A stretch of DNA of 64,000 nt from Eunapius fragilis (GCA_963681505.1 OY811979.1:6018910-6082909); one strand, 5' to 3'. Shown: positions 51,473 through 63,600, counted from the first letter of the stretch. Notes: generated by a model not told the origin, from the letters alone. Translations and numbers: made by a program.

Positions 51473-54400
51473 TCACAGGGGAAGTTCACACATATAGAAT
51501 GATGATGTTTTCCATGCAACTGGAGCTAGAATACAACGGTTCACAAAATGCCTTGGACTTAAAATTCTATCACGTTCATAGAATGTGTTATTCACCATGA
51601 AAAGGCCAGATGTTTTATCTTTGCTGGGTGATCTAAATGTCAGCCATGTCACATAAGCAAATACCTTGTCTTCCATCCCAGTTTGATTAATCCCATTGAT
51701 ATTGCATTGCAATGTAAAATATACTTTGAAATAGAATCGAACCACCCCAAAGTACGAATGAATATCATTGCTCTCTTTCAATGCAAACATGGATTTGACG
51801 ACTGATCCTCTGTCTGTTGAATTGTTCTCAGAGGAAAATGTTTGTCCATTAACAAAGCAACGCGCAAACTTATCTATTAGTGGCAATGCACTTACATCAG
51901 TGCTCCTCATATGTTCTTCTAATTCTCCTATAAACTCAACACTCCCTCTTACTCTCAATTGACTAGGACGAAGAAGTTCAATTGGCCAATTCAAAACATC
52001 TCTGTCTAACTTTATTTGAAACTGAAATCCATCTTCAAGTGGTTTAAGCAAATTTGATATCTAAAGTAAACTATCACTGAATGATGTATCACTTTCACTG
52101 CCTTTAGTAATCATTGAAACGTCTTCTTTTGTCACAGAACTTATATCAATATCTACAACCTGTGATGAAGAAATTTGTTCATGATTTGAAGCTCGATATT
52201 TTGATTGTTGTTAGGAATATCGGACAAGAACCCATTTAAGCGTTCATACGCAAAGCAACAGTATCCATGGGATGGCCCAAAGTAATAAATCACATCAGGT
52301 ATATGTAAGGTCATATGATAATTAATTGTAACCTCCCACTTCCCATACACTGTAGCAAACAATTTGTGATGTTCATTTAACAATCTAAAGAGTTCATTAA
52401 TTTCTTCACTAGTAAAGGTAGGCTTTATCAATAGTTCAATTATTTCACACAGTAGACAGTAACTTTTGTAAGCATTGGCAGATATCAACCCTGACAGACA
52501 TGGCCTAGCATATAAACATGCAAAATTTTTCCACTGCTGAGCTGTGAGCCCTGAAAGCCCTTCACTGCTGTTGATGTTATTTGGTAGCCTTCCCATATCA
52601 TAAGGCACTTTTATGTTTTTCAAACGTTTATAAAACTCTAATAGTTTTGTGCCTGAAAGAGATGATAGACATAGTTTTGTTTCATTTTGGACCATTCCTA
52701 GCAAAAACGTGTGCATTGGGTCTGTAATTGTCATCCTTACAATGTCAAAGGATGGTAACCTAAGAAGTTCACTGTATCGGACACCATTTTTTCTTTGAAT
52801 GTTCTGTGCCTGTGTTAAGGGTTAAGGACTCAGCAGATTTGATATTCCTTGGGCTTTCGTTCTTTGTGGTGCATATGACCGTGTGTAATAACTCATCTTC
52901 CCTGATGCACCCTGTTTGCCTGGTTCACGTTCTGCCTTAAATGTGCAACGGGAGCACCCTAAGTCAGCCTTGTGACCTAGGAATTGTGCAACTTTTCTTA
53001 AAGCAGGCATATCTGCTGAAAGGCCAAGTAGAGCGGCTTTAACATTACTTCCATTGGGAAGTAAATCCAAACCATCCTTCAATAACAAAAGATCATCAAC
53101 CAGTGGAGCTAGGAAGGTGTTTATATTACCCTTTGGTTCTGATGGACCATGAATCACTCCTACAATCATAGTCCATTTAGTCTTACAATGTTCTTGCCTT
53201 GGTAAGTTGAGAACAGAGATCATAATTGCAGAAACCTTGTATTCAGAACGCTTGAAAGGTTTGAACCAATCAATGTTTAGAAGCAGACCAATGTTATTTG
53301 ATGTTAAGAAGAATGGTTCAGATGTGCTTTGATCAATGACAAAAGCTTTCCACATCATGCACATCTTTTAATACATCTCCAGGTGATTCAAAACCTTGCT
53401 TTGAACTGTCAATAAACTTACAACACTGCGGATCTTTGAATATGTACTTTAACCATGTGGATGGAGGTAGAAAATGGTATTTCTTGTAGGGCGTCCTTTT
53501 TGTTTTACTAAATGCTAGACTTCTTTGGTAACCAAGCTTATGCCCACATGCACATCTTTTAATACATCTCCAGGTGATTCAAAACCTTGCTTTGAACTGT
53601 CAATAAACTTACAAAACTGCGGATCTTTGAACATGTACTTTAACCATGTGGATGGAGGTAGAAAATGGTATTTCTTGTAGGGCATCCTTTTTGTTCTACT
53701 AAATGCTAGACTTCTTTGGTAACCAAGCTTGTGCCCACAAGGTTTTCAAAAGATAACATTAGTACAGGTTATGGATGTTTCTGCATCAATAGAACTGTAC
53801 AGTTTGTTACATTTGTTATTTGGACGCACTGTATATATCACCATGTCCATATGAGTGACACCAATAGTCTTATATAGTCCTTTTAATGTGGTTGGGAAAA
53901 TCTCATAAAGTGGATGAGCAATTGATTTTAGTAAAATTGAAATTAGTCCACAAAATGCTATAAGAACTGCCTTGGATAATCTAAACTTGAAGTATTTTTG
54001 TAACAACATTGCACACATCCATTTAAGAATTGCTCCATGAGATATATGCTCATTTTGTTTATCTTCATTAATTGATTGCTCATGTATTTCGCCAGTTAAT
54101 GCAGTAGGAATTGTGCATGTATTTTCGTGGCTTTCATTGTCTACAGAAGTAAATATGAAGTGAAATATAAAATAATGTAACTCTGTATAGTATTTAATTT
54201 TATTTCCTTAGATCTGTCCCATTAATATTTATTTGGTAGCATTTTATTTATTTTAAAACTAGTGTCTGTCTACATGATAACAGCATGCTGTTTGAGTAAG
54301 TTACCTGATGGCAGGCCTTCACCTTCTTCATGAGTGCTATCTATTTGCTGCATTTCCGTACCTGTATCATGATATATAGGGTGTTCAAATCAACTCCATC

Positions 54401-55138
54401 AGCAATATTTCAATACATCACAATACAAACAGACAAAAGACACAAATACAAAAAAAATTGAATGAAACCTGGATAATTATAAATTAAATAACAACACACT
54501 GTTACTTTTCCAAGATTGTGTACCATGCCTTTATATGCAAAACATTAAACTTTGTCATACCTTGCTCAAATGGTGATGAAGTATCAAATAAATTTGATTC
54601 TGAGTAGGAATCCAACTTAACACCATCTAGAAAAAAAAATCTCATACATGCACGTAGTTTAAAAAAAAAAAAACTACCTGAATCTGAATCAGACGAAAGG
54701 CTTGAAACGGACGCATGTATATAATCAACAGAACCATTTTCATCATTCTCTGTATTCATCAAAGCTGTACTGCATGTGGTTGTCGCCTGAAACCACTTGT
54801 TAGTATTAAATATAAAATGCATAATATGCAACTATAACGATGCCAGTGACTGTATCATCAGTGACCAAAGGCTCGGTTGTACAACCAGCATCGCAGGATG
54901 GATGAAAAGTAGTATACGTCGATGTCATGTGCATCTGTTGTGCACGTGCACTTGTACATGATGCTAAGGAAGACAACGGTAACAGGCCATATATGGCATG
55001 ATGTCTTTGGCGCGTGGGATAAGAACAATAATGCTTATTTTGACACTGTGAACAGTCACACAGACACTGCAAACTTTTCTTTGACGTCGACATCTCAGAA
55101 TAAGCATCTGCACGCATGTGTAAAAATGACATGTCCAT
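51473..55138 (-). pseudogene. CACTA TNP2-like transposase, recently decayed
   Basis: From the right: an N-terminal part (55138-54806) with CLCDCSQCQNKHYCSYPTRQ, an acidic Ser-rich stretch (about 54760-54620), then the transposase core (53364-52153) with LGLSADMPALRKVAQFLGHK, LGCSRC, DPMHTFLLG and YGPSHGYCCFAYERLNGFLS-like strings, matching animal EnSpm transposases, and a C-terminal part (52051-51473). Introns are likely in the N-terminal half. Decay is mild: an in-frame TAA near 52822, an in-frame TAG near 52063, a one-base frame change near 52160 and a tandem duplication of about 191 bp (53356-53741). Confidence 0.82.
53356..53741. repeat. 191-bp tandem duplication inside the CACTA transposase
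   Basis: Two copies start at CATGCACATCTTTTAATACA (53356 and 53547), about 97% identical, covering coding sequence for GFESPGDV-like residues. It duplicates part of the gene and postdates most of its history. Confidence 0.95.
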
Positions 55139-55164
55139 TCTAATGAGAAAAATGGCGCGAAGAC

Positions 55165-55308
55165 ATGAAGAAGGACATAAAACTAGTACTCCAAAGAAGT
55201 ATCACTGATACACCTGCAAGTTTTTGTGAAGAATTAAGACTGTTGAAAGAAAGAATTGTACATCTTGAAGCAATCGTGGACAAGATTGATGATTTGGAAA
55301 GAAAATAG
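55165..55308 (+). CDS. Small coiled-coil ORF (47 residues), divergent to the CACTA transposase
   Basis: ATG at 55165 gives MKKDIKLVLQRSITDTPASF, then CEELRLLKERIVHLEAIV and a charged end. Leu and Ile at heptad spacing predict a coiled coil. It starts only 27 bp from the first codon of the minus-strand transposase. It may be a first exon or a remnant of a second CACTA gene. Confidence 0.35.
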   Translation: MKKDIKLVLQRSITDTPASFCEELRLLKERIVHLEAIVDKIDDLERK

Positions 55309-55327
55309 AGGAATTGATTAAAAGAAC

Positions 55328-56013
55328 TCGTGGTCCTAGGATACTAGGTCCGCCATTAGGATTACGCGTCCGGCCGGACTCGTGGTCCTAGGATACGAGG
55401 TCCAATATAGCCGACTAAGTCTTGCATGGTGCGGATTGATGCATTCATGTACCAGGGGTGGACGCAGGATTTTGGGGCGGGGGAGGGTAAATGGATTAAG
55501 TGTACGTGGGTCACCAAAAGGGGTGGGTGCGGGAGGGGATGTGCCCCCTCCCGCACTGGGTGACACTGACTCCACAGGGAAAAAATGCATGGAATCATTT
55601 AGAAATCACTGTGTGATCTACCACATAAATCATACGCTCGCGTGTGATTTCGTATGATTTATGTTGTAGATCCATGTATATACATGTATAAAGGTGCATA
55701 AGAAGTCGTGAATTTTTATAAGATAGGTTTTGGGGAGGGGGGAGTATACCCTACTCACCCCACCCCCCACCCCCCACCCACCCCCTAAATCCACCCCTTT
55801 GTACTACACACGCATAGGGAGACATACGATACGCTGTCCGGGGGGGGGGGGGCAGCAACTCCTAGGATACACTGTCCGGGGGGACGATTACTCCTAAGGG
55901 GGCACATGCTATCCTAGGATACGATGTCCAGGGGGACAGTGGCTCCTAGGACTGGCTGTCCGGCGGACGCAGAAGCCGTCCGGTCGGACGCATTATCCGG
56001 GGACGCTTAATCC
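55328..56013. mobile_element. Ginger-type element D, non-autonomous or truncated
   Basis: The right end, reversed, reads TGTCACAGGATTAAGCGTCC and abuts CCGG (56014-56017). The subterminal region (55820-56010) has palindromes GGACATCGTATCCTAGGATA, and related units occur at 55340-55400 (GGTCCTAGGATACTAGGTCC). The interior has no transposase but a G-rich stretch (55450-55560) similar to other dispersed repeats. A left TIR with CCGG was not found, so the left end is lost or displaced. Confidence 0.65.
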
Positions 56014-56134
56014 TGTGACACCGGCCTTCTCACCCATTTAAAGTTTGAGAATAGGTTGAGGTTGATTCAACCCCAAGACCTCTAATCATTCGCTTTACCT
56101 CATGAAACTGCCATCGGGTTCCAGCTATCCTGTT

Positions 56135-56165
<31 letters not shown>

Positions 56166-57085
56166 TGTTCGATTAGTCTTTCGCCCCTATACCCAAGTTT
56201 GACGATCGATTTGCACGTCAGAATCGCTACGAGCTTCCACCAGAGTTTCCTCTGGCTTCAACGTACTCAGGCATAGTTCACCATCTTTCGGGTCGCAACA
56301 GGCACGCTCTCACTCGAATCCCTTCACAAGTGAATAGGATCGGTCGACGATGGGCACCCGGAGGGTGCTCTCGCCTCGCGTCGGCAAGCCGACGCTTCAC
56401 TTTCATTGCACCACAGGGCTTTTCGTCTCACCCAAAGACTCGCGGGCATGTTACACTCCTTGGTCCGTGTTTCAAGACGGGTCAGATGAAGCCACCTACA
56501 GCCAACCGCAGATGCGACCCCCGCGTCCTGGCAGCGGGAGCGCTGCCCGTGCACTACAGAAGTAGTCCACGGGAGCGCCCGCTACCCGAGCGCGGGTGGT
56601 CCAGCCACGAGGGCCTGCGCACACGGGTCGAAGCGACCCTCTCCTCGGTCGCCAGCGAGCTCCATACGATCGGCTATACGACCTCGAACTTCGCCCCTAG
56701 AGGCGAGTCAAGACACCACCCGACCGCAGTTCAGCGCGCACGTTGGCCAGCTCCGCCGAGAATTGCAAACCCGGGGGACGACGGCGCGATCGCTGGCCGA
56801 GGCCAACGCCCGCGCGTCGCCCTCCGAAATCTGAACCTCGGACGGAGCGACGCCTGGCTACATATGCTTCCCTCCTAACGGTTTCACGTTCACTTTGACT
56901 CTCTTTTCAAAGTGCTTTTCACCTTTCCCTCACGGTACTTGTTTGCTATCGGTCCCGTGCTTAATATTTAGCTTTAGGTGCAGTTTACCACCCACTTTGG
57001 GCTGCATTCCCAAACAACCTGACTCTCCAAAGACACCTCGTGCTGGAAGCATTCTTCCTGTTTTAGACAATCCACATCCTGTTGC
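56014..57085 (-). rRNA. Partial 28S rRNA, 5' half, interrupted at CCGG
   Basis: On the minus strand the sequence contains well-known 28S blocks: AAGTACCGTGAGGGAAAGGT, TGAAAAGCACTTTGAAAAGA, AACCGTTAGGAGGGAAGC, TATAGGGGCGAAAGACTAAT, CTAGTAGCTGGTTCCCTCCG, GGTAAAGCGAATGATTAGAG and AACCTATTCTCAAACTTTAA followed by ATGGGTGAGAAGG. It is cut at CCGG by the Ginger D end, and the rest of 28S is not on the other side. The 5' limit is uncertain. A few conserved positions differ (for example GAACAATCTAG), so it may be a pseudogene copy. A run of A (57084-57097) follows. Confidence 0.9.
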
Positions 57086-57184
57086 CAAAAAAAAAAAAAA
57101 GGTTTTCCAGAGATGGAACGCCTACTTTAACCCCTACGTGTAGGCGTGGTTAATCATTAAAAAAATATTTTTTATTCCGCTGAG

Positions 57185-58378
57185 GACTTGATACCGATAC
57201 ATTGTACGAAGGGTGGAGGGAGAAGACTGAATTTGTTGCTGCAATTGCTGTAGCTAGTTATGTGGATGCAAGAGATGTATCAGTTAAGCAAAATGTTACC
57301 ATTATTGCTGATAGAAGTAGCAGCACAGAATGGAAATTGAATGGTGTTATTACAAAATCAAATGTAGCAGTGACTTCTAACCGCCAAGTGTTCCCTGCTC
57401 TAAATCTATCATGCTGGTTGTGTAATCTAGATTTTAAACCTGATGTTGCTGTATATTCTGTAACTGGTGAGTTGTGTAAGCATGACATACCTGATCATGC
57501 ATAGTCAAAGGCATTGGCAACGCAGTTCATTTCCTTTGCTTATTATAGAAAACCGTTCAGGTAAACAGCTGCCTTGTACTGCAAGACAGTGTACAATAAA
57601 ATGCATTGAACTGTTTTGCTTACGAAGATCTTATGGTGACAATAGTTTTAGTGTGGTTGGATTTGTCTTGCCTGATTTGCATCAAGCTCATAAAAACTTA
57701 CATACTACAATAGCATGTAAAAATCAAAATGCGGCAATCAAGGTTAGAGTTAAGTGGAATAGCAGTATTTTGAAATTTGACATCAATTATAAAGTCTTAG
57801 AATGCAAAAAAGTGATGGAATCTATATACTCACGTATCAAACATTGGCGTGACTGTCTGCTTCATTCAGAAGGCAAATTTGGATACTTTTTCAAATTGAC
57901 TGATACAGAGTTAGTGGCAGCCAGGTATACCCTTTAGAGATCTATGGTAGAGAATGCTTCAGAATTGCAATATATGTGTGATTTTTCATCTGAGCTAAAA
58001 CAGTTTCAAATTTGTGAATCATTTGTGTTTGGCTTGAAAAGTACAAATGGTGTGCTTGGTTATATATTTAAAGCATTATCACACTGTGCATATGTACACC
58101 GTTTTAATTGTATGGAAAAACGTATACGTCGGAAGTTACACGGGTCTTCATCAAAGGCACTATTTTCACTTCTAAGCTTTGATAAGCTGTGCATAGTATC
58201 CGACGAAGAAACGTTAGAGTATTGTGTTTTTGAGAGACTGCATCAAATATCACGTGATGTTGCGAAGCAGTGCCTTTGGCAGCTTTTAATGTGCCAGTGT
58301 TGCAACGTCCGATACTCCTTGGGGTTCAAACTGGCCATATCTTTCGGCAGGAACTCAATTAACTTCAAATTCGCTTAA
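57185..58378 (+). CDS. Unrecognised spliced gene, about three exons
   Basis: Exon 1 follows a good acceptor (TTTTTTATTCCGCTGAG) at 57185 and runs to about 57463 (…DVAVYSVTG), ending at a perfect GTGAGT donor. A short intron (about 88 nt) ends TTATTATAG at about 57549. Exon 2 continues in phase (ENRSGKQLPCTARQCTIKCI) to about 57925 (TDTELVAAR, donor GTATAC) or a stop at 57937. Exon 3 probably starts after AAAACAG (about 58002) and ends at a stop at 58378. Cys pairs (CWLCNLDF, CQCC) hint at metal binding. I know no matching family. The open phase-1 start suggests a missing 5' exon. Confidence 0.5.
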
Positions 58379-59316
58379 TACGCAGAGGAGTCCTGTACCT
58401 ATCGATTTGTCCTGTTCGTTAATTTTTACTTGATCCATTATACGGAGGAGATACAGCTGTGCAAAGTAATTGCACATTTCCATAGCCGTAGACAACTTTC
58501 AAAATTTGGGGGCTTATTGACTAAGGAGGGGCGGGTTTGGGGGGCTTTGTAAGCTAACACTATAAGAGTAGTCATTATTTTAGAGTTGTGACGCAGGAAG
58601 ATGCATTTTTATTGCCGTGCAGGATGGGTACCCCCTCTTTTCTTCTGTAGTATGTTCTTTGCGGTAGAAAAAACGGAACCGTGGATGCTGGAACAGCTAG
58701 ATATTTTTTAGTCAATTCGGATACCAATGGATACACTAACTCATTCAAATGACTAAATCACTGATCTATTTTGTTTTTCTCAGCGTGTTTGCTTGCAGAT
58801 GCAACCGTTGCAACAGACGTAACAGAGATGCATGCTGCAGTCGTCGGCCGATCGCTTGTCGCTATGTACATTGTACAATGAAAAAATAATACTAAAAACA
58901 CATGCAGATAAAATCTTATTTTTTTGCCACAATCCTTAACCAAATTTTAACCTGTGGCGTGTGCAAGAGGATCATATTGGTGGTGGTGTTGTCGTGCCTT
59001 GTAAGAGACAGACAACCCACGAAGAGGCTGAGTATTCCTTTTGCAAGTATCCCAAAATGCTCCCACACTTGTGCTTTTTGCGGTCCACAGGAACCAGATC
59101 GCTTTTAGTTGTAAGATTGCGGGTTTCTTTTCCTTAAGTTTGCCATGATTACACGAGGTTATTATTATCAATTAAATATCGCGATTAAAGGTTTTATATC
59201 GCGATATATCGCGATTAGGCGATTACGGCCAAATACGTAATCGCGGCAACACCCTCATATTTTGTGCCCATATTTATGAATAAAATTATATTGAGATCGG
59301 TTAAAAGCGAGACCAT
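58379..59316. other. Non-coding stretch with a dispersed repeat copy
   Basis: 58481-58560 matches the dispersed repeat at 40046 (CATAGCCGTAGACAACTTTC). An ATCGCGAT-rich short palindrome lies at about 59175-59216. No gene supported. Confidence 0.4.
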
Positions 59317-59510
59317 CGCAGGGGCGGATACAAAAGAGGAAGGGGGTTAATAAGGTACATGTATCTCCCCCTCTTCGCTAAGCAGCCTCCCCCCCCCCCC
59401 CCCCACCCCCACATTTCGCATTGTTCCTGAAGCGTACACCTTCTCCCCCCCCCCCCCCTTGTTTTTCGTATCGCGTGTCTCAACCCCCTTATCCTGTATC
59501 CGCCCAGCCC
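59317..59510. repeat. Short repeat with GGGGCGGATACA ends
   Basis: Left CAGGGGCGGATACA and right TGTATCCGCCCAGCCCC are partly inverted, enclosing two poly(C) tracts. A hAT-like MITE is possible, but the ends are imperfect and no TSD was found. Confidence 0.35.
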
Positions 59511-59637
59511 CTTGCATGGCGACAAAATCAAAGCAAGCGCACGGCCACGAATAACCACACCCACTTTATATGAATTAATAATTTAACCCCCCTCCACTGT
59601 TTGAACCGTTCCTACGCCACTGTTGTACTGTCATACC

Positions 59638-60442
59638 ATGAATTTCTGGTGGACTTTGCAGCTGGTGCTCGATTCCTTGCTTTGCGTCAGAGGTCAGAGC
59701 GCGCGCATGTACAAGTGAGCATGATATGCCCGCCCAGGTCGTGCGGTAGACGTTGGTTGATTATGTAGGCGTTGGTACATTATAGCATCCTTGTGTTATG
59801 TAGGCCTATTAACGAGTAAAAGTAAATTATCTCCGGACACAAACGGAGCAATTTTCATGCACGTGAACTCCCTTATTCGCACAGGTCTCCAGATCTATCA
59901 CTATCGTCAGCCAATCCCTCCAAACATTAACCCCACCCAATCCTGGATGGTTGAAAGACTGGCCACATGGATTGGCCTGACTACTTTCAGTGATAACTTG
60001 GACTGTAACACAACCTCTAGTAATGGAGCTGGTGTTGGTTGGACTGGACCTTTGGCTATTAATGCTTACTGGATACAGACAGTGGCAAATGGAAGGCGTC
60101 TTGTGTTGGATAGATTTACCAACAGTGATCTTGGTATCTACATGTGTTCTGACAGTACAACCAATGAGTCTGTGACTATTAACATCACAAGTGGTGAGTG
60201 GTATGTACAGTCCTCACTTGTATGATAGCTTCCCACGGTTTAATTTGACCACTAATAGCGTTTGAAATAAAATCAATCCAGCACTGTATGTATTTGTATT
60301 ACCTTTCCCTCCCACACATGCACTTCACTTGCAGCTAACCCAGCCGTCCATGCAGTCAGTGATGATGTCAGTGTTGAGGCAGGCTCCAGTGGACAGCTGA
60401 AGGTGTATGTCTCTGGTGTTCCTGACCCCCCAAGTACAAGCA
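59638..60442 (+). CDS. Ig-domain surface protein, first three exons (gene cut by a retroelement)
   Basis: Exon 1 (59638-59692) encodes a signal-peptide-like start, MNFWWTLQLVLDSLLCVR. Exon 2 (59885-60193) encodes an Ig-like domain with SDNLDCNTTSSNG, AYWIQTVANGRRLVL and NSDLGIYMCSDS, the last fitting the D-x-G-x-Y-x-C motif of Ig F strands. Exon 3 (60335 onward) begins ANPAVHAVSDDVSVEAGSSG, then LKVYVSGVPDPPS, the start of a second Ig domain. All junctions are phase 1 with GT-AG borders. Exon 3 stops matching an Ig domain at about 60442, where the LTR of a Gmr1-like element seems to begin. The rest would lie beyond the window. Confidence 0.7.
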
Positions 60443-60689
60443 TGTCACGGCTCCCTATCGCTCGCAGTACGTAATCCCTGCATCAACCACAATGTATAGA
60501 TGAACCGAGCTTATTTCACACACAAAAACATTACATGCCCCCTTTATATACATAGGGGTAACAACACGCCAATTGCACTGCATGAATTGAGTTCAACGAC
60601 CCTTTGCAACACTTGAACAACGACCTTTGCAACACTTGAATAAGTTCACCATATCGTCACCATGAGCTCAGTGGACTTCAGCCTTCACA
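60443..60689 (-). repeat. Inferred 3' LTR of Gmr1-like element
   Basis: About 247 bp with TG..CA ends. It contains a tandem pair of CAACGACC(C)TTTGCAACACT. The inner end is supported by the polypurine tract. The outer end is inferred from the end of the Ig homology. Confidence 0.5.
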
Positions 60690-60694
60690 CTCCA

Positions 60695-63600
60695 CTACCC
60701 TTCCCCGGCAACGAATTCCTTCGTTGCTCTCGAAAGCGCATCAGCATTTAGATTCGCTCTCCCTGCTCGATGTTCAACCGTGTATTCGTACGGCTGTAAC
60801 GCCAAACTCCATCTGCACAGCTTCGGGTTCCCTTCCTTCAGACGCTCCAACCACTCCAGCGATCGATGGTCCGTCTGAATAACAAACTTACGTCCCAGTA
60901 AATAGACTCTGAAAGCCGCCACTGCCAACCGTATAGCCAAACATTCTTTCTCGACGGTTGAGTAGCGTTCCTCTCTCGGCAACAACTTTCTGCTGTAGTA
61001 GCCAATAGGATGCTCTTCACCATCATCACCGAATTGGCTCAGGACTGCTCCAACTCCTCGGTCAGATGCGTCCGTCTGGAGCACAAATGTCTTGTCGAAG
61101 TCAGGGCTTCTCAATACTGGACCAGAACACAGGCACTGTTTCAATGTCTCGAACGCCTCGTTACACTGTTGTGACCATTTAACTGTGTTTGGAGCTGACT
61201 TCCTGGTCAAGTCTGTCAGAGGGGCTGCTCGACTGGAGTAGTCAGGGATAAACCTTCTATAGTACCCAGTTAAGCCCAGAAACCCTCGCACCTGACGCTT
61301 CGTTTCCGGCAGTGGAAATGTCTTCACCGCTTGTAGTTTAGTCAACTCTGGTTCCACGCTCCCGTTACCAACCGTATGTCCAAGGTACACACATTTGCTT
61401 GTACCAAATTGACATTTTCCAACTTTTACTGTTAGTCCAGCCTCCTTGATGCGATTCAGCACCGTTCTCAACTGCGACAAGTGCTCTTGCCATGAATTGC
61501 TGAACACCACCAGATCATCTAAGTAGGCTGAAGTAAAACCTTCGCAACCCTTAATCAACTTGTCCATCAACCTCTGGAATGATGAAGGTGCTCCACTTAA
61601 CCCAAAAGGTAGCACCTTGAACTGGAACTGGCCATAAGGTGTGGTAAACGCCGTCTTATGCCGATCCTTTTCCGCAACAGGCAGCTGCCAGTAACCACGA
61701 GTCAGATCCAGCGTACTGATGAACCTTGCATTTCCAAGACCATCAATTAGATCATCGATGCGTGGCATGGGGTAGGCATCTATGTGGGAAACTGCATTAA
61801 GCCGACGGTAATCCACGCACATCCTCAGGGAACCGTCTTTCTTTTTCACCATTACAATTGGCGATGCCCACTCACTGCTTGTAGTCTCAATGATGTCATT
61901 TTCCAGCATATCATCCAACTCAGTTTTCACTAACTCCTTGTATGCTTGAGGTAATCGGTATGGAGGTCTCCTCACCGGGATTGTCTGTTCGGTGATTATA
62001 CTATGCTCTGCCATGTTTGTACGTCCTGGCTTATCACTGAAGACGCTGCTGAAGTTGTTTAGTAGGGCCTGCAGTTCCTTCATCTGCTCTCTGGTTAGTT
62101 CTTCTCCAAATTTAGCCCCTTCCTTGCTCTGCTCGTTCCACACTGGAATATCTTCCTCCAGCTCATCAGCATAGCGATTGTCTTCCACTTCTTCCACTAC
62201 AGCTCTTACATGGTAACCCTTCAGCATGTTAACATGGAACACGCGTTGACGCTTCCTCCGGTCATGCATGTCTAGCATATAGTTCAACTTCCCCATTCTG
62301 GTTACTATTTGATATGGTCCCTGCCATTGAGCTAGTAGTTTGTTTGTGGACGTAGGTAATAGCACTAACACCAAATCTCCAGGCTTAAACTCCCGCATTC
62401 TAGCCTTGGCATCATACCACCTCTTTTGCCTATCCTGCTGCTTTGTTATGTTCTCATGCACACAGTCTACCATCTGTTTGAGCTTCTCCCTCGTGGAGAG
62501 GACATAACTAACTACACTCTCATTTTGGCTTTCATTTCCCTCCCAGGTCTCTCTCAAAATATCAAGGGGTCCCCGCACATCCCTACCATATAGGAGCTCA
62601 AAAGGTGAAAACCCTGTCGACGCCTGGGGTACCTCTCTATATGCAAATAGTAGGTATGGGATTAACTTATCCCAATCTTTCCCATCTATTGCCGTGGCCT
62701 TTCTCAGCATGCTCTTGAGCGTTTGATTAAATCGCTCCACCAGGCCATCTGTCTGAGGGTGATACGGACTTGTCCTAATCGGTTTCACATGCAGCAGACG
62801 ATACAACTCCACTAGGAGTTGCGACATAAAATTACTGCCCTGGTCCGTAAGGATCTCCCTTGGAATTCCCACCCTAGCAAATAGTTCTACCAGTTTCTCA
62901 GCCACATGTTCAGCATCAATGCTTTTTAACGGGATTGCCTCTGGGTAACGCGTGGCGTAATCACAAACCACGAGCACATATCGATTACCCGCCCGACTCG
63001 TAAGCAATGGCCCTACAATATCCATGGCCACCCTGCTGAATGGTTCACTGATCACTGGTAATGGCATCAAAGGGGCCTTCCCCGCTCCCTTATGTGATGC
63101 TTTTTGACATACTGCACAGGTTCTACAAAACTCCTCCACATCCCCGAACACATTAGGCCAATAAAACCGGCGCAACACACGCCGACGTGTTTTCTCCTTA
63201 CCTAAGTGTCCTGCGAGGGGTATCTCATGAGCTAGTTCCAACACAGTCCTCCGCAACTGCTTGGGTAGAACCAACTGCTCAATCTCAAACTCTTTCCGAC
63301 CATAGGGCGCCCATCTCCTGCATAGGAGCCCGTCTCTCTTGAAATATTCGGAACCCTCACCCTTCCGAGCTTCATCTGCGACCATCTGTCTGATGTTAGC
63401 CAGGGTGGAATCGTGTTCCTGTAACCGTTGTAGTTCGTCAGCCGAAATGTCCAAAATGCCCTTCGACTTGGCAACGACCGGGTCTTCCCGTTTTGGAACT
63501 TCGGAACTCAACGTAGGAGAACCATTGCTGCTCTCCTCTATCGAGCGCGGTCGTGCTCCCGCTGCCCGTTCTTTCTCCTTTCGGAGAATTTCTTCCTCTA

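Larger units (their letters stand above)
51046..55330 (-). mobile_element. CACTA/EnSpm DNA transposon
   Basis: The left end begins CACTACTAGGGTTGTGTCTG, followed by subterminal AATCAT/ATGATT-rich repeats (51085-51300). A TNP2-like transposase lies on the minus strand between 51473 and 55138. The right CACTA terminus was not found; the element runs into Ginger-type palindromes at about 55330, so the right end is probably lost. Confidence 0.75.

Noticed and set aside
56330-56878. Open frame of 182 codons at 56.3-56.9 kb
   Set aside because: The sequence is 28S rRNA in reverse orientation; the frame is incidental.
8161-59460. Poly(C)/poly(G) and tandem repeats as CRISPR-like arrays
   Set aside because: Units are contiguous without unique spacers, and the genome is eukaryotic.
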